From NCBI RefSeq assembly GCF_009857535.1, contig NZ_WWCS01000011.1:124001-188000 (forward strand): a stretch of 64,000 bases of DNA. Reading direction: 5' to 3'. The stretch comes from Duganella margarita (lineage in GTDB: Bacteria; Pseudomonadota; Gammaproteobacteria; Burkholderiales; Burkholderiaceae_D). The notes under the pieces are model-generated. The model did not search any database, was not told the DNA's origin, and was given only the letters and a program-made list of their open reading frames with translations. A program made the translations under genes and the position numbers. Shown piece after piece: positions 51,163 through 60,592 of the stretch. The number at the start of each line of letters is the position of its first letter. The stretch's first letter is position 1.

Positions 51163-53838
51163 TTACTTCACCGTATATTTAAACTGCCCCTGCTTGTTGG
51201 CGCTGACCTTGATCTTGGCGATCGCCGCGCCTTCCGCCATGCGGGCCAGTACCGATTCCGCAATCTCCGGCAGCAGCGTGCCATTCAGGATATTGTCCAC
51301 GTTACGCGCGCCGGAATCGACTTCCGTGCAACGCGCCAGCACTGCTTCCACCAGCGCCTCATCGTAGCTGAACTCCGCCTTGTGATTGGCGGCGATGCGG
51401 CGTTCGATCTTGCCCAGTTTGAGCTTGATGATATCGACCAGCACGTCGTCCGGAATCGGATAGAACGGAATCACCTTCAAACGGCCCAGGAACGCAGGCT
51501 TGAACTGCTTCATCAGCGCAGGGCGAATCAGCTGTTCCAATTCCTCTACCGACGGCAGCTCTTCCGGCGACTTGTTCAGGCAAGCCTGCATCATCGCGCC
51601 CGACGCCACGTTGGAAGTCAGGATGATGATGGTGTTGCGGAAGTCGATCTCGCGGCCTTCCGCGTCGTCCATCACACCCTTGTCGAACACCTGGAAGAAC
51701 AGCTCCATCACGTCCGGATGCGCCTTCTCCACTTCATCCAGCAGCACCACGCTGTAGGGATTGCGGCGCACGGCTTCGGTCAGCACGCCGCCTTCTCCAT
51801 AGCCGACATAGCCCGGCGGCGAACCTTTCAGCCCGGAGACGCTATGCGCTTCCTGGTACTCGCTCATGTTGATGGTGATGAGTTTGCGCTCGCCGCCATA
51901 CAGCGCATCGGCCAGCGCCAGCGCGGTCTCGGTCTTGCCGATGCCCGATGGGCCGACGAACAGGAACACGCCTTTCGGTTTGTTCGGGTCATCCAGATTA
52001 GCGCGCGAAGTGCGCACGCGCTGCGCCACCGCTTCGATGGCATGCGGCTGGCCCAGCACGCGCTGCTCCAGATTTTCCTTCAGGCGCAGCACGGTCTTGA
52101 TCTCGTCCTTGACCATTTTGCCAAGCGGGATGCCAGTCCAGCCGGCGACGATTTCCGCCACCACGTGGCCGTCCACCTGCACCGGCACCATTGGCGTTTC
52201 GCCTTGCAGCGCGCGCAGCTCGGCCACCATGGCCTGGATGTCGCGCGCCTGGCCGCCCTCGCCCGTCGCAGCCTGATCGCCGGTCGCCGCAGGCGCCGCA
52301 GATGCGGCGCGCGCCTCGATGATCTTGGCCGTCAGCGCCTTTTCTTTTTCCCAGCGCTCGGACAAGGACTTGTGCTGCTCGTCCGCCGCCGCGCGCGATT
52401 CGCGCAATTCCTTCAGGCGCGCAGCCGCATCGGCGCCGCCTTCACCCTGCTCGCGTTCCAGCGCGGTCGCCTCGGCATCGATACGCTCAATCTTGCGCGC
52501 CAGGTTTTCAATCAGCGCCGGCGTGGCATTCTGTCCCAGTGCCACCTTGGCGCAGGCGGTATCCAGCACACTGATTGCCTTGTCCGGCAGCTGGCGGCCC
52601 ATGATATAGCGATGCGACAAGCGTACCGCCTCGGTGATCGCCTCGTCGTACACGCGCACGCCGAAGTGCTTCTCCATCAACGGCGCCATCCCGCGCAACA
52701 TGGCGCAAGCCAGTTCCTCGCTCGGTTCTTCCACCTTGACCACCTGGAAGCGCCGCGCCAGTGCCGCATCCTTTTCAAAATACTTCTTGTACTCGCCCCA
52801 GGTGGTGGCGGCGATGGTGCGCAACTCGCCGCGTGCCAGGGCTGGCTTCAGCAGGTTGGCGGCATCGTTCTGGCCGGCCGTGCCGCCGGCGCCGATCATG
52901 GTGTGCGCCTCGTCGATAAACAGGATGATGGCGTGCGGGCTTTTCTTCACCTCGTCGATGACATTCTTCAGGCGATTTTCAAACTCGCCCTTGACGCTGG
53001 CGCCAGCTTGCAGCAGGCCCATATCCAGCGTGTGAATCTCCACGCCTTTCAGCACATCTGGCACGTCGTTCTGCGCGATGCGCAGCGCCAGCCCTTCCAC
53101 CACGGCGGTCTTGCCGACGCCGGCCTCGCCGGTCAGGATAGGATTATTCTGGCGGCGGCGCATCAGGATATCGATGGCCTGGCGGATTTCCAGATCGCGG
53201 CCGATCACCGGATCGACCTTGCCATCGCGCGCGCGCTGCGTAAGGTTGGTGGTGAACTGGTCCAGCGCCGGCGTCTTGCTGGCCGCGCGGGCTTGCAGGT
53301 CGCCGACCGGGTCGCCCCCTTCATCCGTTGCGGCAGCCGGACGCGCCACCGGCGTCTCTTCCGAGCCGGCAGTGATCTTGTCCAGATTGTGCTTGATCTG
53401 TTCCAGGTCGAAGCGGGCGAACAGCTTCGAGCTGCGCGCCGCCAGTTGCGACAGTTCGGTGTCGGTCAACAGCGCCTGCAGCAGATGACCGCTGCGGATC
53501 TGCGCGTGCGCATCGTCCTGCAAATCCAGCGACGCGATCAGCCACGCGTTCTCAAACAGTTTAGGCAGGCGCGCGGAAAACACCGGCGTGCGCGTATTGC
53601 CGTTCTTGAAGCGGCCCACTTCCGCGCGCAGGTCCGCCTCCAGCTGGGTGATGCTGATGTCGCTCTGGCGCGCAATCAGCGCCAGGTCGCTCTTGGGCTG
53701 CTCCAGCAAGGCCAGGAACAGGTGTTCGACGTCCACTTCATACTGGCCGAGCGACACGCACAGGCTGGCCGCGCGCGTGGCGGCGGCGCGGCTGGTGTCA
53801 TTCAATTTGCTGATCAGCGTTTTCAGGTTGATGCTCAT
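51163..53838 (-). CDS. tssH: TssH / ClpV, T6SS sheath-disassembly AAA+ ATPase
   Basis: ClpV recycles contracted TssB-TssC sheath. From the ATG at 53838 (ribosome site AAAAAGGACAAC) it is 891 residues; the longer reading to 54006 runs into tssG and is rejected. An N-terminal Clp repeat domain ([20 protein letters not shown]), the first AAA+ module ([20 protein letters not shown]), a middle coiled coil, the second AAA+ module ([20 protein letters not shown]) and the pore-type GYVGYGEGG loop are present. It is last in the minus-strand operon, 13 bp after tssG. Confidence 0.97.
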   Translation of the reverse strand: MSINLKTLISKLNDTSRAAATRAASLCVSLGQYEVDVEHLFLALLEQPKSDLALIARQSDISITQLEADLRAEVGRFKNGNTRTPVFSARLPKLFENAWLIASLDLQDDAHAQIRSGHLLQALLTDTELSQLAARSSKLFARFDLEQIKHNLDKITAGSEETPVARPAAATDEGGDPVGDLQARAASKTPALDQFTTNLTQRARDGKVDPVIGRDLEIRQAIDILMRRRQNNPILTGEAGVGKTAVVEGLALRIAQNDVPDVLKGVEIHTLDMGLLQAGASVKGEFENRLKNVIDEVKKSPHAIILFIDEAHTMIGAGGTAGQNDAANLLKPALARGELRTIAATTWGEYKKYFEKDAALARRFQVVKVEEPSEELACAMLRGMAPLMEKHFGVRVYDEAITEAVRLSHRYIMGRQLPDKAISVLDTACAKVALGQNATPALIENLARKIERIDAEATALEREQGEGGADAAARLKELRESRAAADEQHKSLSERWEKEKALTAKIIEARAASAAPAATGDQAATGEGGQARDIQAMVAELRALQGETPMVPVQVDGHVVAEIVAGWTGIPLGKMVKDEIKTVLRLKENLEQRVLGQPHAIEAVAQRVRTSRANLDDPNKPKGVFLFVGPSGIGKTETALALADALYGGERKLITINMSEYQEAHSVSGLKGSPPGYVGYGEGGVLTEAVRRNPYSVVLLDEVEKAHPDVMELFFQVFDKGVMDDAEGREIDFRNTIIILTSNVASGAMMQACLNKSPEELPSVEELEQLIRPALMKQFKPAFLGRLKVIPFYPIPDDVLVDIIKLKLGKIERRIAANHKAEFSYDEALVEAVLARCTEVDSGARNVDNILNGTLLPEIAESVLARMAEGAAIAKIKVSANKQGQFKYTVK

Positions 53839-53851
53839 TTTGTTGTCCTTT

Positions 53852-54934
53852 TTATGATGTGTGTATCTCGTAGCGGACATCGCTGCGGTCGTGCTGCTGC
53901 GCCTCTGTGACCAGGAAACTGTCCCAGCCCAGGCGCCCGCCGCTGCGTTCATCGTCCAGTCGCGCGCCTTGAACATCTTCGGCGCGCAGCACCAGCTGCA
54001 CTTCATATTCCAGCGCCAGGCCGGTGAACATGGTGACCATGCTCTCCAGCGCGCGCGCCGCTTTACCGCCGGGCAGAAAGGATTCGTAGCCTTCCAGGTC
54101 CAGCGGCCCCACCACCAGCCGCATGCGCAGGTCGCGCTGCCACACGCGCGCCCCCGCCATCGCGCCGCCCCCCAGAACGGCGTTGGTCATGCCCAGCATG
54201 GTCTGCTGGCCGGCCGGCACGTCGTACCATGCGCCGATAAACTGCTCGATGCGTATCGACTGGCAAAAATACTCCGACAGCACACGTGCGATCTGCACCG
54301 CAGATGCAGGACGCTGGCGGATGGCGGTGGAAAAATACGCCATCGATTCATCCAGCACGCCATCGCCGCCATCCGACAGGCGACGCCGCAATGACGGACT
54401 ATGCATGCCGGCCAGCGACAGCAGCAGCGGCAGGAATTCATCCTTGCCATGAATCTGGTACTTCAGCTCCAGCCGGTACTTGCGCCACGCTTCATAGAAC
54501 AGCGCCAGCGCGCGGTTGGAAAACGTATCCAGAAACGCGCGCGGCCCCTCATCCTTCTGGTACAGCGCATGGGCGGCGATGCGCTCGGTGTAATGCGCCG
54601 GCAGCGTGCCGCTATTGCCCAGAAAGCCCATGAACGCGGGCGTGATGCGGATGTAGCGTAGCTGCGCACTTTTCAGCGCTTCGCCCAGGCTGCGGGCGTC
54701 GGTCGCCATGTCGCGCGGCTCCGGCTGCAGCGATTCCAGCTGGCTGGCAGGGAAAGCGAGCGAGGTCGAATTCTGGAAGCGCAGGAAATTGGCCACTGCG
54801 CCATCCTGCGGCGCGCCATGCTTCTTGAGCCACAGCTCCAGCATGCGCACCGCCTGGAAGTATTCGAAACGGTATGGCTGCGCGAACAGCCGCTCGATTA
54901 CAGCAGGCTCAAATCGCCGCTTCGTGGCAAGCAT
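53852..54934 (-). CDS. tssG: TssG, T6SS baseplate protein
   Basis: This 360-residue protein starts with the family signature RRFEPAVIERLFAQPYRFEY followed by FQAVRMLELW, and has FMGFLGNSGTLPAHYTERI and FLDTFSNRALALFYEAWRKY in the middle. TssG joins TssE, TssF and TssK in the baseplate wedge. Its start lies 37 bp inside the 3' end of tssF, in another frame, so translation is coupled. Confidence 0.95.
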   Translation of the reverse strand: MLATKRRFEPAVIERLFAQPYRFEYFQAVRMLELWLKKHGAPQDGAVANFLRFQNSTSLAFPASQLESLQPEPRDMATDARSLGEALKSAQLRYIRITPAFMGFLGNSGTLPAHYTERIAAHALYQKDEGPRAFLDTFSNRALALFYEAWRKYRLELKYQIHGKDEFLPLLLSLAGMHSPSLRRRLSDGGDGVLDESMAYFSTAIRQRPASAVQIARVLSEYFCQSIRIEQFIGAWYDVPAGQQTMLGMTNAVLGGGAMAGARVWQRDLRMRLVVGPLDLEGYESFLPGGKAARALESMVTMFTGLALEYEVQLVLRAEDVQGARLDDERSGGRLGWDSFLVTEAQQHDRSDVRYEIHTS

Positions 54935-56742
54935 CGCAGCAGTTCCTCTCCATTTTTGTTCGACTTGATCACCAGCTGCGTGAAGCTATTGGCGTGTACG
55001 TACAGGCCGAGGAAGCGTTCGACGATCTGCGCAAACGCGTGCACACCGCTACCGACGAAGGCTTCTTCATCCACCGTCAAAGTGACTTCGATGCCGCGCA
55101 CCAGGCAGGCAAACGGGTTCCCCGGCAGCCAGGTATTGGCCGCCTTGTGCGACACGGCGACGATGCCGCCGATCTGCCGCTGCGACGACGGCGAACGTGG
55201 CAAGTCGTACAGCGTGAGCATCTCGCGGAAGGCATCGAGACCGCCGCCGGCCAGCGACAGGTGGTTCAGCGACAGGTGCGAAATCAAACGCCAGTGCGCG
55301 CCACGGCCACGGGCGAAGCGGTACGACGGCGTTGGCTTGCGCAGGAAGCTGATGGCGCGCACGCTCGATCCGCCTTCCAGGAACAAGTCGCCGCCGCGCA
55401 TGCCGTAGCTAAGTAGTGACGGCAGGTCGCGGTTGGTGCAGCTCAGTTCCAGGCTCAGGGTGTCGGTTTCCACCTCGGCCGGATCGAAGTCGATGTCGAC
55501 GATGGAAATCTGCGTTTCGTAGCCGGGGCTTTTCTCGGCCAGGTCTTCATTGCGGCGCGCCACCCAGTAGTGGCCATTCTTTTCCGGCGTCTGGCCGTGG
55601 CGCAGCGAATAGAACGGACGGAATTCCTGCACCGATTCGCCCTGCGGCGTTTGCCGCACCAGCTTGACCGATTCAATCGCCTGCACCTCGTAGGCGAAGG
55701 CGCGGCGGGCGTCGGCCAGCACCGGATAACTGGCGGTGGCGTGCGTCAGGCGTATCGGCTCACCGCGCTGGCGGAACAGGTTGACCACCGGCGTGCAGCC
55801 CAGCAGCACGTTGTTGGTCGACAGCGTGGCCAGCATGCGCGCCAGGTTGGAGTCGGTGCGCATGCCGGACAGCGCCAGATGCAGCGTCACCGTCTTGCAG
55901 CCGGCCGGCACCACGCCGCTGATCGCATGCAGGTCGATGTCGAAGAAATTGAATTTTTCAGGGAAGCAGAAATACTCGGTCAGCAGCCGGTAGGCGGTGT
56001 GCGAGCGCGCCGAAAAATCGATCAGCGCTTCTTCTTCCGCAAAGCCGGCCGGCGACACCGGCACCTTGTGCAGCGGTGTCCAGCGGCCGTTGTCGTCCGC
56101 TTCCACATAGGCGGCGACGGCGCGGGTGAACAGCGCATCGCGCAGCGCGGCGCAGAACGACGGTTCGCCGTCGATGAACACGCGCAGCTGGCCCAGGCCC
56201 AGTTGCGCCAGCGTCACCTGCTCCGCCGTGCACGACAGGGTCAGGCTGATGCTCGATGTGGCCTGCGCCGGCGGCCGCACGGCTTCCGGCGCGGCGATGA
56301 TTGGAGCGAAGCTGGCCGCGCTCAGCGCCAGCGGCGCCACCGTCACCGGATAGGCGGTGCGGAAGGTGCAGGTGGCGCCGCGCACCGGACGCGTGGTCAG
56401 CTGGGTGCCGCGCGGGATGTCGCTGGCGGTGGTCAGCTGGGCGGCGGCGCCGCTGAAGTCCATGCGCGCGATCGAGCACGATGGGAAAGGCCGCAGGTAG
56501 TGCGGATACAGCACTTCAAACAGCGCTTCGGTAAATTCGGGGTAGTCGTCGTCGAGACGCTTGGCGATGCGCGAATTGAGCAGCGCGAAGGATTCGATCA
56601 TGCGCTCGATGTGCGGGTCTTCGCACACCTCGCCGCCGATCAACAGGCGACCGGCGATTTTCGGGTAGCGTTCGGAGAATTCGCGCGAATAGCGGCGCAG
56701 GAATCCCAGCTCCCTTTCGTAATACGGCAGTAATTGTTCCAA
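54898..56742 (-). CDS. tssF: TssF, T6SS baseplate protein
   Basis: This 614-residue protein has the TssF N-terminus LLPYYERELGFLRRYSREFS followed by R-Y-P-K-I-A-G-R-L, the motif YLRPFPSCSIARMDF, and C-terminal RGIEVTLTVDEEAFVGSGVH followed by FAQIVERFLGLYVHANSFTQ. TssF is the main wedge component and contacts the VgrG hub. It begins 4 bp after tssE and overlaps tssG. Confidence 0.96.
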   Translation of the reverse strand: MEQLLPYYERELGFLRRYSREFSERYPKIAGRLLIGGEVCEDPHIERMIESFALLNSRIAKRLDDDYPEFTEALFEVLYPHYLRPFPSCSIARMDFSGAAAQLTTASDIPRGTQLTTRPVRGATCTFRTAYPVTVAPLALSAASFAPIIAAPEAVRPPAQATSSISLTLSCTAEQVTLAQLGLGQLRVFIDGEPSFCAALRDALFTRAVAAYVEADDNGRWTPLHKVPVSPAGFAEEEALIDFSARSHTAYRLLTEYFCFPEKFNFFDIDLHAISGVVPAGCKTVTLHLALSGMRTDSNLARMLATLSTNNVLLGCTPVVNLFRQRGEPIRLTHATASYPVLADARRAFAYEVQAIESVKLVRQTPQGESVQEFRPFYSLRHGQTPEKNGHYWVARRNEDLAEKSPGYETQISIVDIDFDPAEVETDTLSLELSCTNRDLPSLLSYGMRGGDLFLEGGSSVRAISFLRKPTPSYRFARGRGAHWRLISHLSLNHLSLAGGGLDAFREMLTLYDLPRSPSSQRQIGGIVAVSHKAANTWLPGNPFACLVRGIEVTLTVDEEAFVGSGVHAFAQIVERFLGLYVHANSFTQLVIKSNKNGEELLRCLPRSGDLSLL

Positions 56743-56746
56743 GATC

Positions 56747-57244
56747 TCAGGCTCCCAGCGGCGTCGGGCTCACGCGGCGCGCCTTGCTGATGGTGTAATG
56801 CAGGCTTGAGGGCTGCAGGACTGCGTCAAAATTGACAGGTTCATGTGCGCTGTTGACCACCAACAGCGCGGTAATCGCAAAGTTCAAACGGTTGACCGAA
56901 TCGGCCCGCAACTCCAGCGACGCCTGCACGTTGCGCAGGCGCGGCTCGTGACGGGCGATGGCCCGTTCCAGACTGCGGCAGATGAAAGCACGATCATCTG
57001 TGCTCGACAGCGACAGGCCGGCGAAATCATTCAGGCCATAAGTCGCAATCGACCGGCCGCATTCCGGAAACCGTTTCAGGAGTTCCTCCGGGATGACGGT
57101 GCGCGTGTTGAGCAGCGCTTCCAGATCGCGCGCGACCGAGTCCTTCAAGTCCTCGATCGACAAGCGCGACACCGTGCCGCTGGACGAGCCGTGTACCGGC
57201 ACGTCCATCAGACGGTCGAACAAACCCGGAGTAAATCCCTTCAT
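56747..57244 (-). CDS. tssE: TssE, T6SS baseplate gp25-like protein
   Basis: This 165-residue protein has the gp25 fold: LFDRLMDVP, SIEDLKDSVARDLEALLNTR, YGLNDFAGLSLS and SLERAIARHEPRLRNVQASL. The E-P-R-L element that contacts the sheath is intact. TssE initiates sheath polymerisation from the baseplate. It starts 6 bp after hcp. Confidence 0.95.
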   Translation of the reverse strand: MKGFTPGLFDRLMDVPVHGSSSGTVSRLSIEDLKDSVARDLEALLNTRTVIPEELLKRFPECGRSIATYGLNDFAGLSLSSTDDRAFICRSLERAIARHEPRLRNVQASLELRADSVNRLNFAITALLVVNSAHEPVNFDAVLQPSSLHYTISKARRVSPTPLGA

Positions 57245-57250
57245 GACAAC

Positions 57251-57742
57251 TTAAGCCGTCTTGTTGGCCGACAGGTCCCAACCGCCCGAGGTGTTACCAC
57301 CCGAACCGCCACCCACTTTTTGCTGGGTGTATTTCCACTTCACTTTCGAATATTTCAGCGAGACGTCTTCGGTCAGGATGTTGCCTGGTTCGACAGCTGG
57401 CGCCACGCTGGAGATCAGCACGTTTTCCAGTTCGATTTCGAAGTACTTCACGCGGTCGCCATTGCCGTCAGCGCGCAGGAATTCCAGCTTTGCTTTTGGC
57501 AGGGTTTTGCCCGACGAGCAGTTTTGCAGCAGCAGCGGCGTGGCCAGGTCGGCCAGCTTGCTCACCACAATGTCTTTGTGCTCGGTACGTTCGGCGGTGT
57601 GACCACCACCAGTCGATGCGGTGGCCGATTTCGGTTGCAGCACTTCCCAGTTGACCGATTTGACTTCAATCCAGTCTTTGTGGGTGGTGTCTGCCGATTC
57701 GCCTTTGATACCGTCGATTTGCAGGTAGACGTCGATTGCCAT
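57251..57742 (-). CDS. hcp: Hcp (TssD), T6SS tail-tube protein
   Basis: This 163-residue protein matches Hcp1-type tube proteins: MAIDVYLQIDGIKGESAD, HKDWIEVKSVNWEV, a G-G-G-H-T-A-E-R-T-E-H loop, TPLLLQNCSSGKTLPKAKLE, and the end G-G-W-D-L-S-A-N-K. Hexamers stack to form the expelled inner tube. It lies 39 bp after tssC, the widest gap in the operon; the gap contains AAAGGAATACC before the start, so strong translation is expected. Confidence 0.97.
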   Translation of the reverse strand: MAIDVYLQIDGIKGESADTTHKDWIEVKSVNWEVLQPKSATASTGGGHTAERTEHKDIVVSKLADLATPLLLQNCSSGKTLPKAKLEFLRADGNGDRVKYFEIELENVLISSVAPAVEPGNILTEDVSLKYSKVKWKYTQQKVGGGSGGNTSGGWDLSANKTA

Positions 57743-57781
57743 GGTATTCCTTTCAGGTTTAAAAAAAGTTAGTGCGACTAC

Positions 57782-59263
57782 TTAGGATTTGGTCGAAGCG
57801 GGGAGCTCCGCGACCAGACGGAGTGAAACCGACAGCTCATCGAGCTGGAAGTGCGGACGCAGGAACGACACCGCGCGATAGACGCCCGGACGGCCCGGCA
57901 CTTCCGACACCTGCACCGACGCTTCACGCAGCGGGAACTGCGCTTTCTGTTCCTGGCTGGCGTTGTCGTCCAACAGCACGTACTGCGTCAGCCAGCGGTT
58001 CAGGAAGTCCTCGACATTGGAAGCGGCGGCGAAGCTGCCGATCTTGTCGCGCATCATGGCCTTCATGTAGTGGGCAATGCGCGAGACGGCGAAGATGTAC
58101 TGCAGCTGCGCCGACAGCACCGCATTGGCGTTGGCGGCGTCGGTGTTGTACTTCTTGGCTTTCTGGGTCGACTGCGCGCCGAAGAAGGCGGCGTAGTCGG
58201 TGTTCTTGCAGTGGACCAGCGAGATGAAACCGAGGTCGCTCAGCTCTTTCTCGCGGCGGTCGGTGATGGCGATTTCGGTCGGGCACTTGAGCGCCACTTC
58301 GCCTTCGTCGGTCTTGAAGGTATGGGTAGGCAGGTCTTCCACCAGGCCGCCGCCTTCCACGCCGCGGATCGCCGCGCACCAGCCGTAGTCCTCGAAGGCT
58401 GCGGTCAGCTTGGTGCCGAACGCATAGGCGGCGTTACACCACAGGTATTTGTGGTGGTCGGTGCCGTCCACGTCTTCGACGAAGTTGAAGCCTTCCACGG
58501 TGGCGCCATCGGCCGGGTTGAACGGCAGGCGGCCGAGGAAGCGCGGCAGCGTCAGGCCGACGTAGCGCGAGTCTTCCGATTCACGGAACGACTTCCACTT
58601 CGCGTATTCGACGGTGTCGAACACTTTCGACAGGTCGCGCGGTTTGCCCAGCTCACTGTAGGTCTCAAGGCCAAACAGCTCCGGCGACGCGGCCGAGATG
58701 AACGGCGCGTGCGCGGCCGCAGCCACGTGCGACATCTGCTCGATGAAGTACATGTCTTCCGGCTGGCGGGTGATTTCGTAATCGCCGATCAGCGCGCCGA
58801 ACGGGGCGCCGCCGAAGGTGCCGAATTCTTCTTCGTAGACCTTGCGGAACATGGTGCTCTGATCAAATTCCAGCGCCGACTGGAAGTCCTTCACCAGTTC
58901 TTTCTTGGTGGCGTTGAGCATCTTGATCTTCAGATTCTGGCCGGTGCTGCTGTTCTTCACCAGGTAGTGCAGGCCGGTCCAGCTGCTTTCCAGCTTCTGG
59001 AATTCCGGCGCATGCATCACGGCCGACAGCTGCGCCGAAATCAGGCGATCCAGCTCCGCCACGCGGGCGTCGATGGTGGCGGCCAGGTTATCGGAGACGA
59101 CCACCGTGCCTTCCATCACCTGGCTGACCAGTTCCGCGATCAGGTCCTTGGCGCGTGCATGTTCCACGCTGGATTTGGCGACCTTGCTTTGCTCGACGAT
59201 CTGGTCCAGCAGCGCTACTTCGGTAGCAGCCGGCGCGCCGCCGGGAGTCAGTTGTGCGGACAT
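57782..59263 (-). CDS. tssC: TssC (VipB), T6SS contractile sheath large subunit
   Basis: This 493-residue protein carries the sheath signature: LISAQLSAVMHAPEFQKLES followed by SWTGLHYLVKN, GAPFGALIGDYEITRQPEDM, then FRESEDSRYVGLTLPRFLGR, and a C-terminal end RPGVYRAVSFLRPHFQLDEL. With TssB it forms the sheath whose contraction drives the tube. It begins 2 bp after the tssB stop. Confidence 0.98.
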   Translation of the reverse strand: MSAQLTPGGAPAATEVALLDQIVEQSKVAKSSVEHARAKDLIAELVSQVMEGTVVVSDNLAATIDARVAELDRLISAQLSAVMHAPEFQKLESSWTGLHYLVKNSSTGQNLKIKMLNATKKELVKDFQSALEFDQSTMFRKVYEEEFGTFGGAPFGALIGDYEITRQPEDMYFIEQMSHVAAAAHAPFISAASPELFGLETYSELGKPRDLSKVFDTVEYAKWKSFRESEDSRYVGLTLPRFLGRLPFNPADGATVEGFNFVEDVDGTDHHKYLWCNAAYAFGTKLTAAFEDYGWCAAIRGVEGGGLVEDLPTHTFKTDEGEVALKCPTEIAITDRREKELSDLGFISLVHCKNTDYAAFFGAQSTQKAKKYNTDAANANAVLSAQLQYIFAVSRIAHYMKAMMRDKIGSFAAASNVEDFLNRWLTQYVLLDDNASQEQKAQFPLREASVQVSEVPGRPGVYRAVSFLRPHFQLDELSVSLRLVAELPASTKS

Positions 59264-59265
59264 GA

Positions 59266-59778
59266 TCAGCCCTCCTTCTTGTCGGCGTTTTGCTGGCTGA
59301 TTTCGGCCAGTTTTTCAGTGCTGTGCAGGACGTCGTTGAGGATGTCTTCCAGCTTGTCGTTGCCGGCCAGCTTGTTGCGCAGGTCGGCCAGCTTGGTGCG
59401 GGCTTCCAGCAGCTTGCGCAGCGGATCGACCTGCTGCACCACCGACTCCGGACGGAAGTCCTCCATCGACTTGAATTTGAGGTCGACCGCGAACTCGCCG
59501 CCGTCTTCACCCAGTTCGTTCTTGACGCGGAAGTTGGCGCGCGGCTCAACGCCCTTCAGCACTTCGTCAAAATTGTCGCGGTCGACGTTGACGAATTTGC
59601 GTTCTTTCAAACGCTTCTGCTCGACTTCCGAATTGCCGCCGAAATCGCCCACGACACCCATCACGAACGGCAGTTCCTTGTTCTCGATGGCGTCGCCAAT
59701 TTCAACGTCATAGGTCATTTGCACCCGTGGAGGGCGGATTTTTTGCAGTTTTTTCTGCACGCTGGTGCTCTTGGACAT
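59266..59778 (-). CDS. tssB: TssB (VipA), T6SS contractile sheath small subunit
   Basis: This 170-residue protein has VQKKLQKIRPPRVQMTYDVE followed by IGDAIENKELPFVMGVVGDF, ERKFVNVDRDNFDEVLKG and FKSMEDFRPESVVQQVDPLR. The C-terminal helix that interacts with TssC and presents the ClpV site is present. It is 19 bp after the TPR lipoprotein gene and 2 bp before tssC. Confidence 0.97.
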   Translation of the reverse strand: MSKSTSVQKKLQKIRPPRVQMTYDVEIGDAIENKELPFVMGVVGDFGGNSEVEQKRLKERKFVNVDRDNFDEVLKGVEPRANFRVKNELGEDGGEFAVDLKFKSMEDFRPESVVQQVDPLRKLLEARTKLADLRNKLAGNDKLEDILNDVLHSTEKLAEISQQNADKKEG

Positions 59779-59797
59779 GGCTTGTTCCCTTCTTCGG

Positions 59798-60400
59798 TTA
59801 TTTCAAGGCGTCAAATGGATTGGCGCTGCTGTCTTCCTGCTTGGCCTTGCCGCCTTTCTTGGCGGTGACCTTGCCGCGCGCCGGCGGCGGTGGCGGCTGC
59901 ACCGTGGCGGCCGGCGGCACCAGCACGGTTTCGCCCAGACTTTCGCGCAGCAGTTTGGCCAGATCCTGCGACTCGGTGCGGATCGAGCCCGACAGGTTGT
60001 TCTGACGGCTCAGGTCGGCCAGCGAACGGGTCGACAACCGCAGGCCGCTGATGGCGATGATGCTGTTGGCCAGCGTGTCGTTGGGGTCACGCACCAGCAC
60101 TTCCTGGGCGTTGATGATGGCGTCACCGTACTGTCCGGCTTCATAGCGGGTCTGGGCGATGCTCAACCATGGCGACTTGTCGGCGGGATACACTTCCGCC
60201 GCCTGCTTCCACAGCTTGACGGCCTGTTCCTTCTGGCCGGTGCTGGACGCGGTGCCGGCCTGCGCCAGCATGGATTGGAGACTGGGCTTGGCCGCCACTG
60301 GCGGCGCCACAGGGGCGGTGTTACAAGCGCTCAGCGCCACGACGGAAACGAGGGCGGCGGCCAGTTGCGAGGCGCGGCCAAAGGAGAGTACGGTTGTCAT
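59798..60400 (-). CDS. TPR-repeat lipoprotein at the head of the T6SS sheath operon
   Basis: From the ATG at 60400 (GAGG eight bases upstream) the protein is 200 residues, with a lipoprotein signal ending L-S-A-C-N (cleavage before Cys). It has tetratricopeptide-like repeats (GQKEQAVKLWKQAAEVYPAD, QYGDAIINAQEVLVRDPNDT) and a Pro/Lys-rich tail ending NPFDALK. The reading upstream to 60496 crosses the promoter dyads and is rejected. It is not TssJ, which is a small beta-sandwich lipoprotein. Burkholderiales T6SS loci often have such a protein next to tssK; its exact role is not settled. Confidence 0.86.
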   Translation of the reverse strand: MTTVLSFGRASQLAAALVSVVALSACNTAPVAPPVAAKPSLQSMLAQAGTASSTGQKEQAVKLWKQAAEVYPADKSPWLSIAQTRYEAGQYGDAIINAQEVLVRDPNDTLANSIIAISGLRLSTRSLADLSRQNNLSGSIRTESQDLAKLLRESLGETVLVPPAATVQPPPPPARGKVTAKKGGKAKQEDSSANPFDALK

Positions 60401-60592
60401 GCTTACCTCAGATTCAATATAAATAAACCAATATTTAAAAAACAATTCTGCAACTCGGCGCCACGTTATCAGAAATCTATTGTTGACGACGTTCAATTGA
60501 ACTCAACCGTGCGCGCACGGTTGAAACCCAGCCGTGCGACCCTTTTTCAAAAGAAATGTTACTGTTCTGATACTTTCAAAACGGATAACGGT
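60401..60592. promoter_or_regulatory. Divergent T6SS promoter region with two abutting palindromes
   Basis: GTTCAATTGAAC (60491-60502) is a perfect 12-bp palindrome. It is directly followed by a perfect 22-bp palindrome at 60503-60524 made of TCAACCGTGCG and its reverse complement. A related half-site, GCCGTGCGAC, lies at 60531-60540. The flanks are AT-rich. The dyads sit about 70-100 bp from both the TPR-lipoprotein and tssK starts, where a regulator could control both operons. Clear -35/-10 pairs were not resolved. Confidence 0.7.

Noticed and set aside
52000-53910. Long plus-strand open frame antisense to tssH
   Set aside because: No recognisable domain; tssH is complete on the other strand.
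53839-54006. N-terminal extension of TssH up to 54006
   Set aside because: It overlaps tssG, has no ClpV similarity, and a strong ribosome site precedes the ATG at 53838.
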